DNA from: Paenibacillus alba
GTDB lineage: Bacteria > Bacillota > Bacilli > Paenibacillales > NBRC-103111
Direction: 5' to 3'
Assembly (NCBI RefSeq): GCF_013204855.1
Contig: NZ_JABMKZ010000011.1
Location: 124,001 to 188,000 of the forward strand
DNA: 64,000 nucleotides
Within the stretch, counting starts at the first letter, position 1; each line of letters starts with the position of its first letter. The notes below the pieces were generated by a model. The model had not been told where the DNA came from. It saw nothing but the letters and a program-made list of their open reading frames with translations, and searched no databases. The translations under genes and the position numbers were made by a program. Positions 52,884-62,598 of this stretch are shown here, in pieces.

Positions 52884-53777
52884 TTAAACATATCGAATCG
52901 TAGTAAACATTCCGCCTGTTGCCCTCGTCATATTATTAGAGGTATGATGCGGCATGTGACAGTGAAGCGGCCAAACACCTGGATTTAAGGCAGTAAACTC
53001 AATATCCAGCGTGACTCCGCTAGGCACAAGCACCGTATTGCGCAATTGGCGATTATAAGCAGGGATTTCATTGCCATCAATAGCAGAAATCCAGCACTGA
53101 TGACCATGCAAATGGATCGGATGCGCGTTCATCCCAATATTGGCAAATCGCACGCGCATTTCCTCTCCATACTGAACGGGAAGTGGCGATACATGGGGAA
53201 AGCAGCGGCCATTCATCGTGAAGAAATTAAATGAGTCCGTCATCGTCTCCAGCTCAAAATGCCCTTTCTGCACCTCTCCCTTCACCATTCCCGTTAAATA
53301 AAATTCTTGGAGCATGATGAAATAATCCTTCTGTACCGTGCATTCATATGGGTCTTCAATGATGAAGCCCCCGCCTAATCCCATTAATTCCTGATAAACC
53401 GTATCCACATGCGTATGATACATATGCGTACCTGGCGGGTTCACAATTTGAAAGTGATAGTCATAAAACTGACCTTGACCAATGTAAGGCGAAGGTTCCA
53501 CAGCGGGAACCCCATCCATGCGATTCGGTACATCCAGACCATGCCAATGAACACTGGTTGCCTCCGGCAACTGATTGCGCACGCGAATCGTTACCCAATC
53601 TCCAGGCAGAACCCTGATGGTTGGTCCTGGAATGCTCCCGTTGTATCCCCAGCCTTTCATGAATACGCCAGGCAATAATTCTCGTTCAACAGGCTCGGCA
53701 ACCAATTCAAAGCACTTTACACCACGATGAAGCACATAGGGAAGATCCTTTATATCCGGCGATACCACCATGAACAT
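52884..53777 (-). CDS. short two-domain multicopper oxidase
   Basis: About 297 aa, roughly half the length of classical laccases. All four copper-binding segments are present: SVHWHGLD, GTHMYHTHVD, NAHPIHLHGHQ and WPLHCHMPHHTSNNM. No signal peptide is visible, so cytoplasmic or spore-associated location is possible. Short multicopper oxidases of this type act on metals or phenols, often as trimers. GGGAGG precedes closely spaced ATGs (MFMVV), so the start is uncertain by two codons. Confidence 0.9.
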   Translation of the reverse strand: MFMVVSPDIKDLPYVLHRGVKCFELVAEPVERELLPGVFMKGWGYNGSIPGPTIRVLPGDWVTIRVRNQLPEATSVHWHGLDVPNRMDGVPAVEPSPYIGQGQFYDYHFQIVNPPGTHMYHTHVDTVYQELMGLGGGFIIEDPYECTVQKDYFIMLQEFYLTGMVKGEVQKGHFELETMTDSFNFFTMNGRCFPHVSPLPVQYGEEMRVRFANIGMNAHPIHLHGHQCWISAIDGNEIPAYNRQLRNTVLVPSGVTLDIEFTALNPGVWPLHCHMPHHTSNNMTRATGGMFTTIRYV

Positions 53778-53847
53778 CAAACCTCCCGCTCTAAAGATCC
53801 ATGATTAAGTGTATGCGCCTGATGGGAGGACTTACCCTATGCGTGTT

Positions 53848-54831
53848 TTACTTCTCTTCAAAAAATTGCAGGTAAACACCGTAGCCTTCCTTCTCAAGCT
53901 CTTCAAGCGGAATAAAGCGGAGTGCTGCCGAATTAATGCAGTAGCGAAGCCCGTTTGGCCCAGGACCATCATTAAACACATGTCCGAGATGGGAATCCCC
54001 CTCATGACTGCGAACTTCAGTACGAACCATGAAATGGCTGACATCCGTTTTTTCTTTGACATTCCCCGCAAATAACGGTTTGGTAAAGCTAGGCCATCCA
54101 CAGCCGGAATCGAATTTATCGATAGATGTGAACAACGGTTCACCAGAAACGATGTCCACGTAGAGCCCCTTCTCATGGGAGTCCCAAAACTCATTGTCGA
54201 ACGGCCGCTCGGTTGCATTATTTTGCGTCACTTCGTATTGCAGAGGCGTTAACTTTTGTTTGCGCTCAGCTTTATCCCGCTCCGTATTCCAATGCTTCTC
54301 AATATACGAGTCCCGACCGGATCCTTTCCGATAAGCCTTATAGCGAAGTGGATTTTTGTGGTGATAATCCTGATGATAATCTTCCCCTGGGTAAAAAGCT
54401 TCTGCCGCAATAGAAACAATCTCCGTCACAATCGGACGGTCGAATCGGCCGCTTGCCTGCAAGGCTTGTTTCGAAGCCTCCGCTTGTTCCTTCTGCTCAT
54501 CCGTATGAGCAAAAATGGCTGTTCGATACGAGGAGCCCCTGTCATGGAATTGACCGCCTGCGTCCGTTGGATCAATCTGGCGCCAAAAAGTATCTAACAA
54601 TTTTGTATAAGGATAGAGAGCGGGATCGAAGGTAATTTGAACGGCTTCTGCATGGCCCGTCGTCTCCGAACACACTTCTTTGTAAGTTGGGTTGCTGGTA
54701 TGGCCGCCAATATAACCGGATACGACAGATATAATACCTGGCAGTTCCTCGAACGGTGTTACCATACACCAGAAACATCCACCGGCGAATGTCGCCTTCT
54801 CATAGCTTCCTTGCTGCATGTTGTTAACCAT
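53848..54831 (-). CDS. msrAB: bifunctional peptide methionine sulfoxide reductase MsrA/MsrB
   Basis: 327 aa from ATG at 54831 with AGGTGA upstream. The longer frame begins inside the ppaC terminator and is rejected. MsrA domain at about 1-170 ([32 protein letters not shown]) and MsrB domain at about 175-320 ([40 protein letters not shown] with catalytic Cys). It repairs both S- and R-methionine sulfoxide in oxidised proteins. MsrB CxxC zinc sites are absent, which is common in fusions of this group. Confidence 0.95.
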   Translation of the reverse strand: MVNNMQQGSYEKATFAGGCFWCMVTPFEELPGIISVVSGYIGGHTSNPTYKEVCSETTGHAEAVQITFDPALYPYTKLLDTFWRQIDPTDAGGQFHDRGSSYRTAIFAHTDEQKEQAEASKQALQASGRFDRPIVTEIVSIAAEAFYPGEDYHQDYHHKNPLRYKAYRKGSGRDSYIEKHWNTERDKAERKQKLTPLQYEVTQNNATERPFDNEFWDSHEKGLYVDIVSGEPLFTSIDKFDSGCGWPSFTKPLFAGNVKEKTDVSHFMVRTEVRSHEGDSHLGHVFNDGPGPNGLRYCINSAALRFIPLEELEKEGYGVYLQFFEEK

Positions 54832-54911
54832 TTCCTGCTCACCTCTTTCTGTAGTCTCATCTCTATCATACCAAAAGATTGCGGCACAACCAAAACTCGG
54901 GGGCATACTTA

Positions 54912-54948
54912 CGAAAATCACCCCCACTTTCAGAAAGTGAGGGTGATC
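54912..54948 (-). terminator. intrinsic terminator after ppaC
   Basis: On the minus strand GATCACCCTCACTTT-CTG-AAAGTGGGGGTGATTTTC: a 14-bp stem with a TTTT end, about 45 bp past the ppaC stop. Confidence 0.85.
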
Positions 54949-54992
54949 TTCTGTCATTCTTGAGGGTGTTCACCCTTACACCAATCGTTAAC

Positions 54993-55925
54993 TTACAGGC
55001 TGTTGAAAATGTCTGTAAGAACAGGAACAATTTGCGATTTACGGGAGACAACACCTTTAAGCAACGCTTTATTGTCTACAAGGGTTACGTTGTAAGCTTT
55101 CTCAACCGCATCCGCTTTGCGGCCAAGTGCCAAACCAACGGAGTCATTGTTCAAAATATCTGTTACTACGAACAAGAACAAGTCTAAGTTTTTCTCAGCA
55201 ATGATAGCATTCAAAGCAGATTCAATTTCCGCTTGTTGGGAGAGCACGTCGTTCACATCAACAGCGTTAACTTGTGCAATTTCAGCCTTGTAGCTGCCCA
55301 TTTGGAATTCTTTGGCATCCAAGGAGATTAATTGTGCTACTGTTTTGTCGCTCAAATCAGCTCCAGCTTTCAACATTTCAAGACCGTACGTTTCCGCGTT
55401 AACGCCAGCGATTTCTGCAAGTTCACGAGCTGCCGCCACATCTTGCTCCGTGCAAGTCGGAGATTTGAACAACAAGGAATCGGAAATGATGGCCGAAAGC
55501 ATCAAACCTGCGATCTCTTTATCAATAGATACGCCATTTTCTTTGTACAATTTATTCAGGATGGTCGCTGTGCAACCAACCGGCTCAGCGCGGTAGTAAA
55601 GTGGGTGGCTTGTTTCAAAATTAGCAATACGGTGGTGATCAATAACTTCCACAACACGTACTTGATCGATGTCTGATGCACTTTGTTGACGCTCAACATG
55701 GTCAACCAGGATAACATTCTCAGCTTCATTAGCTACAGTCTCAACTTGCCGAGGAGCTGCCACTTTAAACGTGTCAAGCGCATATTGCGTTTCACCATTC
55801 ACACTGCCAAGACGAACAGCTTCAACCTCTTGACCTAGTTTTGTTTTCAATGCAGCGTAAGCAATTGCTGAAGTAATTGAATCTGTGTCCGGATTTTTAT
55901 GTCCGAAAATAAGTGTTTTTGACAT
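54993..55925 (-). CDS. ppaC: manganese-dependent inorganic pyrophosphatase
   Basis: 310 aa family-II (DHH) pyrophosphatase: [19 protein letters not shown], the DHH-type [20 protein letters not shown] and C-terminal SRK-containing [17 protein letters not shown]. It hydrolyses pyrophosphate to drive biosynthesis, needs Mn(II) or Co(II) and is cytoplasmic. AAGGAG precedes the ATG. It is a single-gene unit bounded by a terminator; the AT-rich upstream region (55926-56060) should hold its promoter (a TATAAT-like -10 on the minus strand near 55985). Confidence 0.97.
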   Translation of the reverse strand: MSKTLIFGHKNPDTDSITSAIAYAALKTKLGQEVEAVRLGSVNGETQYALDTFKVAAPRQVETVANEAENVILVDHVERQQSASDIDQVRVVEVIDHHRIANFETSHPLYYRAEPVGCTATILNKLYKENGVSIDKEIAGLMLSAIISDSLLFKSPTCTEQDVAAARELAEIAGVNAETYGLEMLKAGADLSDKTVAQLISLDAKEFQMGSYKAEIAQVNAVDVNDVLSQQAEIESALNAIIAEKNLDLFLFVVTDILNNDSVGLALGRKADAVEKAYNVTLVDNKALLKGVVSRKSQIVPVLTDIFNSL

Positions 55926-56187
55926 GATAAGACTCCTTAAACGAAATAGTATAGTGAGAATTATAAACTCTATGTACGATTATACTAAAAAATCTCGTTA
56001 TATCCACTACTAAACCAAAGCTTTCGTATGGATTAGATAAATTCACCGAAAAGTCATCTAAAAGCACTCTTTGTGTTGTCAAGGCTGCGAGGCGTAATTT
56101 TGAGGAAAAAGGGCCGACTAACCAACATCTTGCCGACTACGCCAGCCAAAAACAAAATAGCACGCCATTCAGAACACTTCAACACGA

Positions 56188-57006
56188 TCAACTCATCGCC
56201 TTCTTCAAACGTACCGATTTGTCTTCAGCGCGTTGAAGTCTTAGTATCCAATCTTTAAGGCTCTCCTCCTCATGTACAACCAGCCTCCTAAGCTTATATG
56301 GGGATTGGTTGGATGAAGCCCAACCCTCTTGTATCGTAAAGGCATACCGGTACCCCAATTCACTTAAAAGCTTCAACGTATCCGCGTTATATTCGCCATA
56401 CGGATAAGCAAAAACATCCACTCGCTTCCCCAGCTTATGTTCAATCACTCGGCGCGATTCAGCAAGCTCCTCGCGCTGCTCCTCGCGGCTGAGCTTAGGC
56501 AGATGCGGATGTGTCATGCCGTGCGGCGCAATGTCCCACCCCGCCGCGCTCAGCTCTTGCACCTGCGGCCAGCTCAAGTAGCCCGGCTGGCCAACAGCGC
56601 CCGGCGACAGGAAGAGCGTCGCCGGAAAGCCGTATTGCCGCAGGATGGGCATCGCCACCTCGGCATTGTTCGCGTATCCGTCATCGAACGTGAGCAGCAC
56701 GGGCTTCGGCGGTGACGGCTGCTTCTTATCGATGATGCGGACGAAGTCGCCCAGCGTCAGCGGGGTGTAATGCTGCGCAGCCAAATAGGCCATTTGGCGC
56801 GCGAAGGCATCGGGTGGGAGCACATAGGTGTTCCCCGGCTCCACCCCGATGCTGTGGTAGTTCAGCACGGGGATCTGGATCCCGTGCGTCTCGGCTGCGG
56901 ATAACGTGGCGTGTGCGAAGCACGCCACGGATGCTAGGAAGATCGCGGCGATGGTCGCGATCTTCGTTGGTGTTGTGAACCGCCACCTTTTTAACATCAT
57001 CAGCAT
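56188..57006 (-). CDS. NodB-type polysaccharide deacetylase
   Basis: 272 aa from the ATG closest to AAGAGGTGA. N-terminal membrane/signal segment (TKIATIAAIFLASVACFA). NodB domain: LTFDDGYANNAEVAMPILR (metal-binding Asp pair), HGMTHPHLPKLS (metal-binding His pair), FAYPYGEYNADTLK and YRYAFTIQEG. IQIPVLNYHSIG is typical of the PgaB/YxkH group. It probably removes acetyl groups from cell-wall glycan or exopolysaccharide outside the membrane. The middle of the gene (about 56450-56900) is much more GC-rich than its ends. Confidence 0.93.
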   Translation of the reverse strand: MLMMLKRWRFTTPTKIATIAAIFLASVACFAHATLSAAETHGIQIPVLNYHSIGVEPGNTYVLPPDAFARQMAYLAAQHYTPLTLGDFVRIIDKKQPSPPKPVLLTFDDGYANNAEVAMPILRQYGFPATLFLSPGAVGQPGYLSWPQVQELSAAGWDIAPHGMTHPHLPKLSREEQREELAESRRVIEHKLGKRVDVFAYPYGEYNADTLKLLSELGYRYAFTIQEGWASSNQSPYKLRRLVVHEEESLKDWILRLQRAEDKSVRLKKAMS

Positions 57007-57129
57007 GTCACCTCTTCTCCAAAAAATGGGCATCATTTCACTTTAGTTTTTGCAGAATGGCTCGGAAGATGCGCGCAAGCTCAAAAATTAACATTTTTGG
57101 GCGTATCTGCTCTGTTTTATGGGGTGATC

Positions 57130-58041
57130 TGCTTTTGCTGGTGCTGAGACTGCCTTTTTCGGCGGCTCAGTCGCGGGTTGCTACTTTTTATCTGCTGAGC
57201 CTGCTTTTTTGACAGGCTCAGCTTCATTTTGCGGGGGGATCTGCTTTTTCTGGTGCCGAGACTGCCTTTTTCGAAGGCTCAGTCGCGGGTTGCTACTTTT
57301 TATCTGCTGAGCCTGCTTTTTTGGCAGGCTCAGCTCTGCTTTGCGGGGGGATCTGCTTTTTCTGGTGCTGAGACTGCTTTTTTCGAAGGCTCAGTCACAG
57401 GTTGCTGCTTTTTATCTGCTGAGCCTGCTTTTTTGGCAGGCTCAGCTCTGCTTTGCTGGGTGATCTGCTTTTTCTGGAGCGGAGACTGCCTTTTTCGAAG
57501 GCTCAGTCACGGGTTGCTACTTTTTATCTGCTGAGCCTGCTTTTTTGGCAGGCTCAGCTTCATTTTGCGGGGGGATCTGCTTTTGCTGGTGCCGAGACTG
57601 CCTTTTTCGGCGGCTCAGTAACGGGTTGCTGCTTTTTATCTGCTGAGCCTGCTTTTTTGGCAGGCTCAGCTCTGCTTTGCGGGGTGATCTGCTTTTTCTG
57701 GAACCGAGACTGCCTTTTTCGAAGGCTCAGTCGCGGGTTGCTACTTTTTATCTGCTGAGCCTGCTTTTTTGGCAGGCTCAGCTCTGCTTTGCGGGGTGAT
57801 CTGCTTTTTCTGGAGCCGAGACTGCCTTTTTCGAAGGCTCAGTCGCGGGTTGCTACTTTTTATCTGCTGAGCCTGCTTTTTTGACAGGCTCAGCTTCATT
57901 TTGCGGGGTGATCTGCTTTTTCTGGTGCCGAGCCTGCCTTTTTCGGCGGCTCAGTCGCGGGTTGCTACTTTTTATCTGCTGAGCCTGCTTTTTTGGCAGG
58001 CTCAGCTCTGCTTTGCGGGGTGATCTACTTTTTGGACGTTT
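57130..58041. repeat. 112-bp tandem array E, eight units, two palindromes per unit
   Basis: First palindromes of successive units start at 57146, 57258, 57370, 57482, 57594, 57706, 57818 and 57930: an exact 112-bp period. Each unit holds GAGACTGCCTTTTTCG..GGCTC and, 51 bp later, GAGCCTGCTTTTTTGG..GGCTC; the next unit follows after 61 bp. Units differ at few positions. The palindrome cores resemble those of array B at 11572-12150, but the spacers differ. It is noncoding by the same frame argument (112 is not divisible by 3). Confidence 0.94.
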
Positions 58042-58094
58042 CAGCACATGCAATCAAGTTGAAATTGGTTGCGATTCCGGCAAAGGCTCGTTGA

Positions 58095-58345
<251 letters not shown>

Positions 58346-58562
58346 GGTTTTGGCTCGGGGTCGAGGTTGGAGGTAGCGGTCGCGAAGGCACTCGTCAGAA
58401 TTTTCATTACGGTTTGCACGGCGGCTTGAGTTCCATTTCAAGTTGCTTTTCCAAGTTAAAGGCCATTCCAAGAGGAGCGTCCGTGTCTAGAGGTGGTTGT
58501 TTCTTTCTATTATCGCAAGAAAAGAGGTCAAGCAGCCTCAGCCACCCAACCTCTTTGGTCAC

Positions 58563-58940
58563 TCACACTTTGCGCTTGTTGTAGCCTCGGTCATCAAAAG
58601 GCTGCAGCTCCTCGAGCCATTTGTCTTCGAGCTTCTTCAGAGCATCGTTTTCGTCGAAGTAGCCGGTCTCTTTCACTTCAAGCACTTCTAGTACTTCCAG
58701 CACGAAAGCATCACTGCCGAATTCGTTCCACTCTTTCTGCAGCGGTTTGTTCCGGTGATTCCCCATTTCAAGCTCAAGACGCTTGCCGTTCATCGTTCTT
58801 AAATTTTTCGTGCCTACAACCCACCGTTTGTCGTTGATTGTGTTGCGAAATTGAAAAACCCCAGCTTCTTTCTTCGTTTCTTTGTATTGCAGCTGTAGTT
58901 CTTGCCTGCGGTTCATTTCATCTGGCTCCTTTTTGTTCAT
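58563..58940 (-). CDS. GIY-YIG nuclease-like protein
   Basis: 125 aa. AGVFQFRNTINDKRWVVGTK corresponds to the GIY..YIG core in degenerate form (AGVFQ ... WVVGT), followed by HRNKPLQKEWNEFGSDAFVL and KKLEDKWLEELQPFDDRGYN. Short proteins of this type are common in Bacillales and are annotated as GIY-YIG nucleases, but the degenerate YIG suggests that catalysis is not certain. It starts 10 bp after the DUF2087 gene on the same strand, so both are one operon. Downstream lies the G-rich satellite. Confidence 0.8.
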   Translation of the reverse strand: MNKKEPDEMNRRQELQLQYKETKKEAGVFQFRNTINDKRWVVGTKNLRTMNGKRLELEMGNHRNKPLQKEWNEFGSDAFVLEVLEVLEVKETGYFDENDALKKLEDKWLEELQPFDDRGYNKRKV

Positions 58941-58950
58941 GTTGTTCCGA

Positions 58951-59706
58951 TCATCCTTTTAACCAATATTGGCTGCCGTCAGGTTCGCGATCGAGTAAAC
59001 CATATTCAATTAAATATCTGCGTAATTTGACATAGTCATGGAATGCCGGTTCAAGTATCTCATTAACTTCTTGTTCATTGTAAAAGTGATCCGGTTCAAA
59101 CCGTTTAGCAATTTCGCGCAGCACTACAACTTTGTGCTTTTCTTGCTGTGTGAAGGAGAGCAATTCACCGTCAGAGCCATTCGGGAAATATTTTTTGATG
59201 ATTTTAGCTTTCTCATCTTCGGTAATATTATAACGTTCATCCACCATTTTGGCGGTTTTTGGGATATCTACAAAAGCAGGCGCATGTTGGTCTTTGTCCT
59301 TCAAAAGCTCCATCAACACCAGAAATACTTTGGCCTGACGTTCCTTCTCCTTCAAACCAAACCGATGGTTACGAATGGTGGAGGCACTCCCGATGCTCAA
59401 TTCTTCTTGAATGTCGCTGTCGCTTTTTCCCTCGTAGAACAGCTTCAGCAAGCTATTCTGATGATCGGTAAGTCCGGTCAGTTTCTTGTCTAGGCTGATC
59501 AAATACTGAAAAACCGAACCATGGGCCTCCCCAATATGCCATTTCATATACCGCTCAGCATCATACAAAAGCTCATCTACCGGATATATAACACCCTTTT
59601 CGCTTCTTTTGCCGCATAACAAACAAATATGGTCATCTTCAGCCTGCACGTAGCCGCGCTTCCATTCCTCGAATGAGGCTTGCCAGAACCTTTCTGACAT
59701 TTCCAA
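58951..59706 (-). CDS. DUF2087 protein with zinc-finger-like N-terminus and LuxR-type HTH
   Basis: About 251 aa; a TTG start eight bases after GAGGAG is preferred, with ATG two codons later possible. Residues 25-70 hold CLLCGKRSEKG and WHIGEAHG (C2H2-like zinc site). A helix-turn-helix follows (LTDHQNSLLKLFYEGKSDSD, IGSASTIRNHRFGLKEK), then the DUF2087 domain (LREIAKRFEPDHFYNEQEVN, DYVKLRRYLIEYGLLDREPD). DUF2087 proteins are regarded as transcription regulators. It pairs with the GIY-YIG protein 10 bp downstream; a shared function in nucleic-acid metabolism is inferred only. Confidence 0.85.
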   Translation of the reverse strand: MEMSERFWQASFEEWKRGYVQAEDDHICLLCGKRSEKGVIYPVDELLYDAERYMKWHIGEAHGSVFQYLISLDKKLTGLTDHQNSLLKLFYEGKSDSDIQEELSIGSASTIRNHRFGLKEKERQAKVFLVLMELLKDKDQHAPAFVDIPKTAKMVDERYNITEDEKAKIIKKYFPNGSDGELLSFTQQEKHKVVVLREIAKRFEPDHFYNEQEVNEILEPAFHDYVKLRRYLIEYGLLDREPDGSQYWLKG

Positions 59707-59781
59707 TTCAAACACTCCTCGGAAAAGTTTATATTATACTAGACATTATATTATTTCGTTTATTAAAATGTCAATTAAACA

Positions 59782-59810
59782 CAAAAAAGAATCCCTTTAT
59801 TTCAGGATTC
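59782..59810 (-). terminator. intrinsic terminator after DUF6157 gene
   Basis: On the minus strand GAATCC-TGAAATAAAG-GGATTC followed by TTTTTTGTG. Confidence 0.8.
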
Positions 59811-59830
59811 CATGATCATTCCTTTTCAAT

Positions 59831-60277
59831 TCAACCTCGAGAATTGCGCATCGCAAATAATAGCTTGGGGCCTTCAGTCCCTTGGCTGCCAGCTTCAATA
59901 AACTGCTGATACGCTTCAGATTCCACGGGATAGATCGCTATTTTCCCCTCATCATTGTAATGCACGCCCCAGCCGTATTTCTTCGGAAGCATGGACGCTC
60001 TTAAGCACGGATGACTTTTGGCAAAAAGCGCTTCGCGGATTTCCTCGCCGCCAGCTTCAATTTCGTCCGGCGGAATTTGCTTGTGCTGCACATGCACTTG
60101 GTAGATAAGCTCACCTTGTGTAAAGGAATACGGGTTTTGTGACAGCAGCTCATACTGGATTAAATGGGCGGTTTTGCTTTCCTTTTTCATCGCTGGGACA
60201 ATGCCCATTTCAACCGGACAGTCAGCCGAAACCTGAATAAAGGTATTGGTATAACTCATTTTCGCATCGTCATAAGC
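59831..60277 (-). CDS. DUF6157-family protein
   Basis: 148 aa from the ATG nine bases after AGGAGG; the longer frame runs back into the upstream gene. TNTFIQVSADCPVEMGIVP, TAHLIQYELLSQNPYSFTQG, KSHPCLRASMLPKKYGWGVH and EGKIAIYPVESEAYQQF match this small family of unknown function as I remember it. It follows the DUF1697 gene by 8 bp, so they are translationally close partners. Confidence 0.85.
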   Translation of the reverse strand, partial: AYDDAKMSYTNTFIQVSADCPVEMGIVPAMKKESKTAHLIQYELLSQNPYSFTQGELIYQVHVQHKQIPPDEIEAGGEEIREALFAKSHPCLRASMLPKKYGWGVHYNDEGKIAIYPVESEAYQQFIEAGSQGTEGPKLLFAMRNSRG

Positions 60278-60285
60278 CATCTGGA

Positions 60286-60831
60286 TTACCCTCCTTCTTC
60301 TGCCAGAAGAATCAATTTGTTGACGGTTTCCCAATTACGCGTTGTTGCCGTTACACCTAATTTCTTCTCTAGAAAATTGTTGCTGAATTTGGATTCCCCA
60401 TAATTTTTACGAATAAGCAAATAAACAGTTAAGCCTATGACACGGAACTCGTCCACTTCATTTTGAAAGGATTCGAATTTAGCGAGACGTTCCGCCGATG
60501 GCAGTTGGGATAGGAAGGTGATATATCTGGATTCATTTTCTTCCGTTTTTATGACAGCATGCGGTGTTTGGTTAACAACCTCTTTGAACTGATCAACGGT
60601 ACGAATAACAACAGGAATGTCGAAGTTAAGTTGACTTAGCAGCTCGCTGACAATACGATCTCTGACTTCAGCCTGACCATCGTCACTATTGAAAATGACA
60701 TTTCCGCTTTGAATATAGGTAATAACCTTTTGATAACCCATCGACTCAAAAATATCTCGCAGCTTATCCATTTTTATGATCTTTTGACCGCTTACATTAA
60801 TTCCGCGCAAAAGTGCGATATACCTTGGCAT
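60286..60831 (-). CDS. DUF1697-family protein
   Basis: 181 aa. The start MPRYIALLRGINVSGQKIIKM and YIQSGNVIFNSDDGQAEV are diagnostic of DUF1697, and NNFLEKKLGVTATTRNWETV ends the domain. The family is widespread and uncharacterised. GAGG precedes the ATG. It forms an operon with the DUF6157 gene 8 bp downstream. Confidence 0.92.
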   Translation of the reverse strand: MPRYIALLRGINVSGQKIIKMDKLRDIFESMGYQKVITYIQSGNVIFNSDDGQAEVRDRIVSELLSQLNFDIPVVIRTVDQFKEVVNQTPHAVIKTEENESRYITFLSQLPSAERLAKFESFQNEVDEFRVIGLTVYLLIRKNYGESKFSNNFLEKKLGVTATTRNWETVNKLILLAEEGG

Positions 60832-60869
60832 GCCCTAACCTCACTATTTTTGATTCCATTATACACCAA

Positions 60870-61718
60870 TTAGCCTGATATTTCTTTGCTTTTCGCTGCG
60901 ATGTAGGCAGCTACTCCGTCTTGATCATTACATGAAATCACTTCATCTGCCATTAGCAAAAGATCTGGATGCGCATTCGCCACAGCAACTTTAGTACCTG
61001 CTGCAAGAAACATGCCTACATCATTTAAATTATCGCCAAAAACAGTAACATCCACACCAGCACATCCAACATAGGCTGCCCAAAGCCGCAAGCCTTCCTG
61101 TTTGTTCGCCAAAGGATGACTGAACTCAAGGAAATAGTGATCTTTGATATACGTGTCCTTCATCAAATGAAGGTGAACCCGCTCCCCCAACACCGTAATG
61201 ACGGCATTTTTCAACGGGATAAGCTCATCGAGATGACCAATAAACGTGATGATGAGCGTCCGCAAATGTTGCGGACATTCGAGCTCAGCTACTTCATGAA
61301 ATCTCGGATCATTTGGCCGACTAGCTGCGAATTCAAGATCTCCCGTGCGGAACAGCTTTTCATGCCACACACGTTCTTGATCCTCCTTATCCAGTGCGAA
61401 CAAAAGCGGCATGATGCCGAGAGATCTGCCTAACTGAAGAATCACATTTGTCGTTTCAGGATCCAGCCAATATCCGTCCAGCACGCTTTTGTGCACAGGA
61501 TCATACAGCAAGGCGCCATTATAGAGTACCAATGGATAGATCCATGGAATTTGTGAAACAATCGCATTCGAGCTTTGATAGCTGCGTGCCGTAGCATAGC
61601 TAATGATCGCGCCTTCCTCCAAACTGTCTTTGAGCACTCTGATCGTAAATTCAGACAACGTAGCATTAGAACTCAGCAGTGTTCCATCTAAATCAGTCAA
61701 ATATATCGCTTTGTTCAT
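60870..61718 (-). CDS. Cof-type HAD-IIB phosphatase
   Basis: 282 aa. HAD motif I IYLTDLDGTLLSSNATLS (nucleophile Asp and acid Asp), motif II in IISYATARSYQSS, and motif III/IV NKQEGLRLWA with VTVFGDNLNDVGMFLAAG. The cap domain is of the IIB type. It dephosphorylates sugar phosphates or flavin-type cofactors; the substrate is unknown. AAGGAG precedes the ATG. Divergent from the ThrE-type pair. Confidence 0.93.
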   Translation of the reverse strand: MNKAIYLTDLDGTLLSSNATLSEFTIRVLKDSLEEGAIISYATARSYQSSNAIVSQIPWIYPLVLYNGALLYDPVHKSVLDGYWLDPETTNVILQLGRSLGIMPLLFALDKEDQERVWHEKLFRTGDLEFAASRPNDPRFHEVAELECPQHLRTLIITFIGHLDELIPLKNAVITVLGERVHLHLMKDTYIKDHYFLEFSHPLANKQEGLRLWAAYVGCAGVDVTVFGDNLNDVGMFLAAGTKVAVANAHPDLLLMADEVISCNDQDGVAAYIAAKSKEISG

Positions 61719-61818
61719 GACACTCTCCTTCTCGACGATGCCGACTCCATTAATTTTATTATGATTTCATGGTATAGTATACTTTTGGCAAATATCTATG
61801 CAGGAGTGAACAATAATC

Positions 61819-62598
61819 ATGGAGCATCCCTCCAGCACCAACTACGAAATCGCGCAAGTCTGTTTACTCGCAGGCAAAATTATGCTAGAAAATGGCGGCG
61901 AAACCTACCGCGTTGAAGATACGATGAGCCATGTGGCCAAAGCCTTTGGCATTCCTAACTCACATAGCTTTGTGACGCCTACCGGCATCATATTCTCTAT
62001 TGATGGTCCAGAGCAAACGACCCGCCTTATCCGTATTTCCGCCCGTTCTACCGATCTGCATAAAGTGACGGTCGTGAATGCGATTTCCAGACGAATCAGC
62101 AGAGGCGAGCTTGCCCCGTCTGAGGCTTATCGGCTGCTGGAAGAGATCGAGGCTGCCAAAGCCGGATATCCGACGTGGATCAAAATCTTATCCGCAGCCA
62201 TTGCCAGCGGTTGTTTCTTAATGATGTTTCAAGGCAAATGGTCAGATTTCCTGCCTGCTTTCGTTGCCGGTGGTGCTGGCTTTGCATTCCTTGGCTATTT
62301 TCACCGCTTAGTGCCCATCAAGTTTTTTGCCGAGTTTCTGGCTTCCTTGCTCATTGGGACGATGGCGTTCCTCTTCGTATCCCTCAAGCTGGGACATGAT
62401 CTGGATATCATCATCATCGGCTCCGTTATGCCGCTCGTCCCTGGCCTGCTCATCACGAATGCGGTAAGAGATTTAATGGCTGGACATTTCGTATCCGGCG
62501 TTTCCAAAGGGGCAGAAGCTTTCTTAACCGCTTTTGCCATTGGAGCCGGCATCGCTTTCGTGCTTTCCTTTTATAGCGGGGAGGGAATGATGGGATGA
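61819..62598 (+). CDS. threonine/serine exporter subunit, ThrE N-domain (PF06738-like)
   Basis: 259 aa. N-terminal cytoplasmic part LAGKIMLENGGETYRVEDTM, HSFVTPTGIIFSIDG, then five membrane segments with GSVMPLVPGLLITNAVRDLM. This is the first half of ThrE-type amino acid exporters, split into two genes in Firmicutes. It overlaps the second-half gene by 4 bp (ATGA), so translation is coupled and the two proteins presumably form one transporter. Confidence 0.92.
   Translation: MEHPSSTNYEIAQVCLLAGKIMLENGGETYRVEDTMSHVAKAFGIPNSHSFVTPTGIIFSIDGPEQTTRLIRISARSTDLHKVTVVNAISRRISRGELAPSEAYRLLEEIEAAKAGYPTWIKILSAAIASGCFLMMFQGKWSDFLPAFVAGGAGFAFLGYFHRLVPIKFFAEFLASLLIGTMAFLFVSLKLGHDLDIIIIGSVMPLVPGLLITNAVRDLMAGHFVSGVSKGAEAFLTAFAIGAGIAFVLSFYSGEGMMG

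Noticed and set aside
54832..54957. N-terminal extension of MsrAB to 54957
   Set aside because: The extension would be translated from within the ppaC terminator hairpin and has no ribosome binding site, whereas the ATG at 54831 has one.
57130..58041. CRISPR array
   Set aside because: The whole 112-bp unit repeats, including what would be spacers. Repeats are palindromic pairs at 51/61 bp, spacers are not unique in the arrays, and there are no cas genes in the window.
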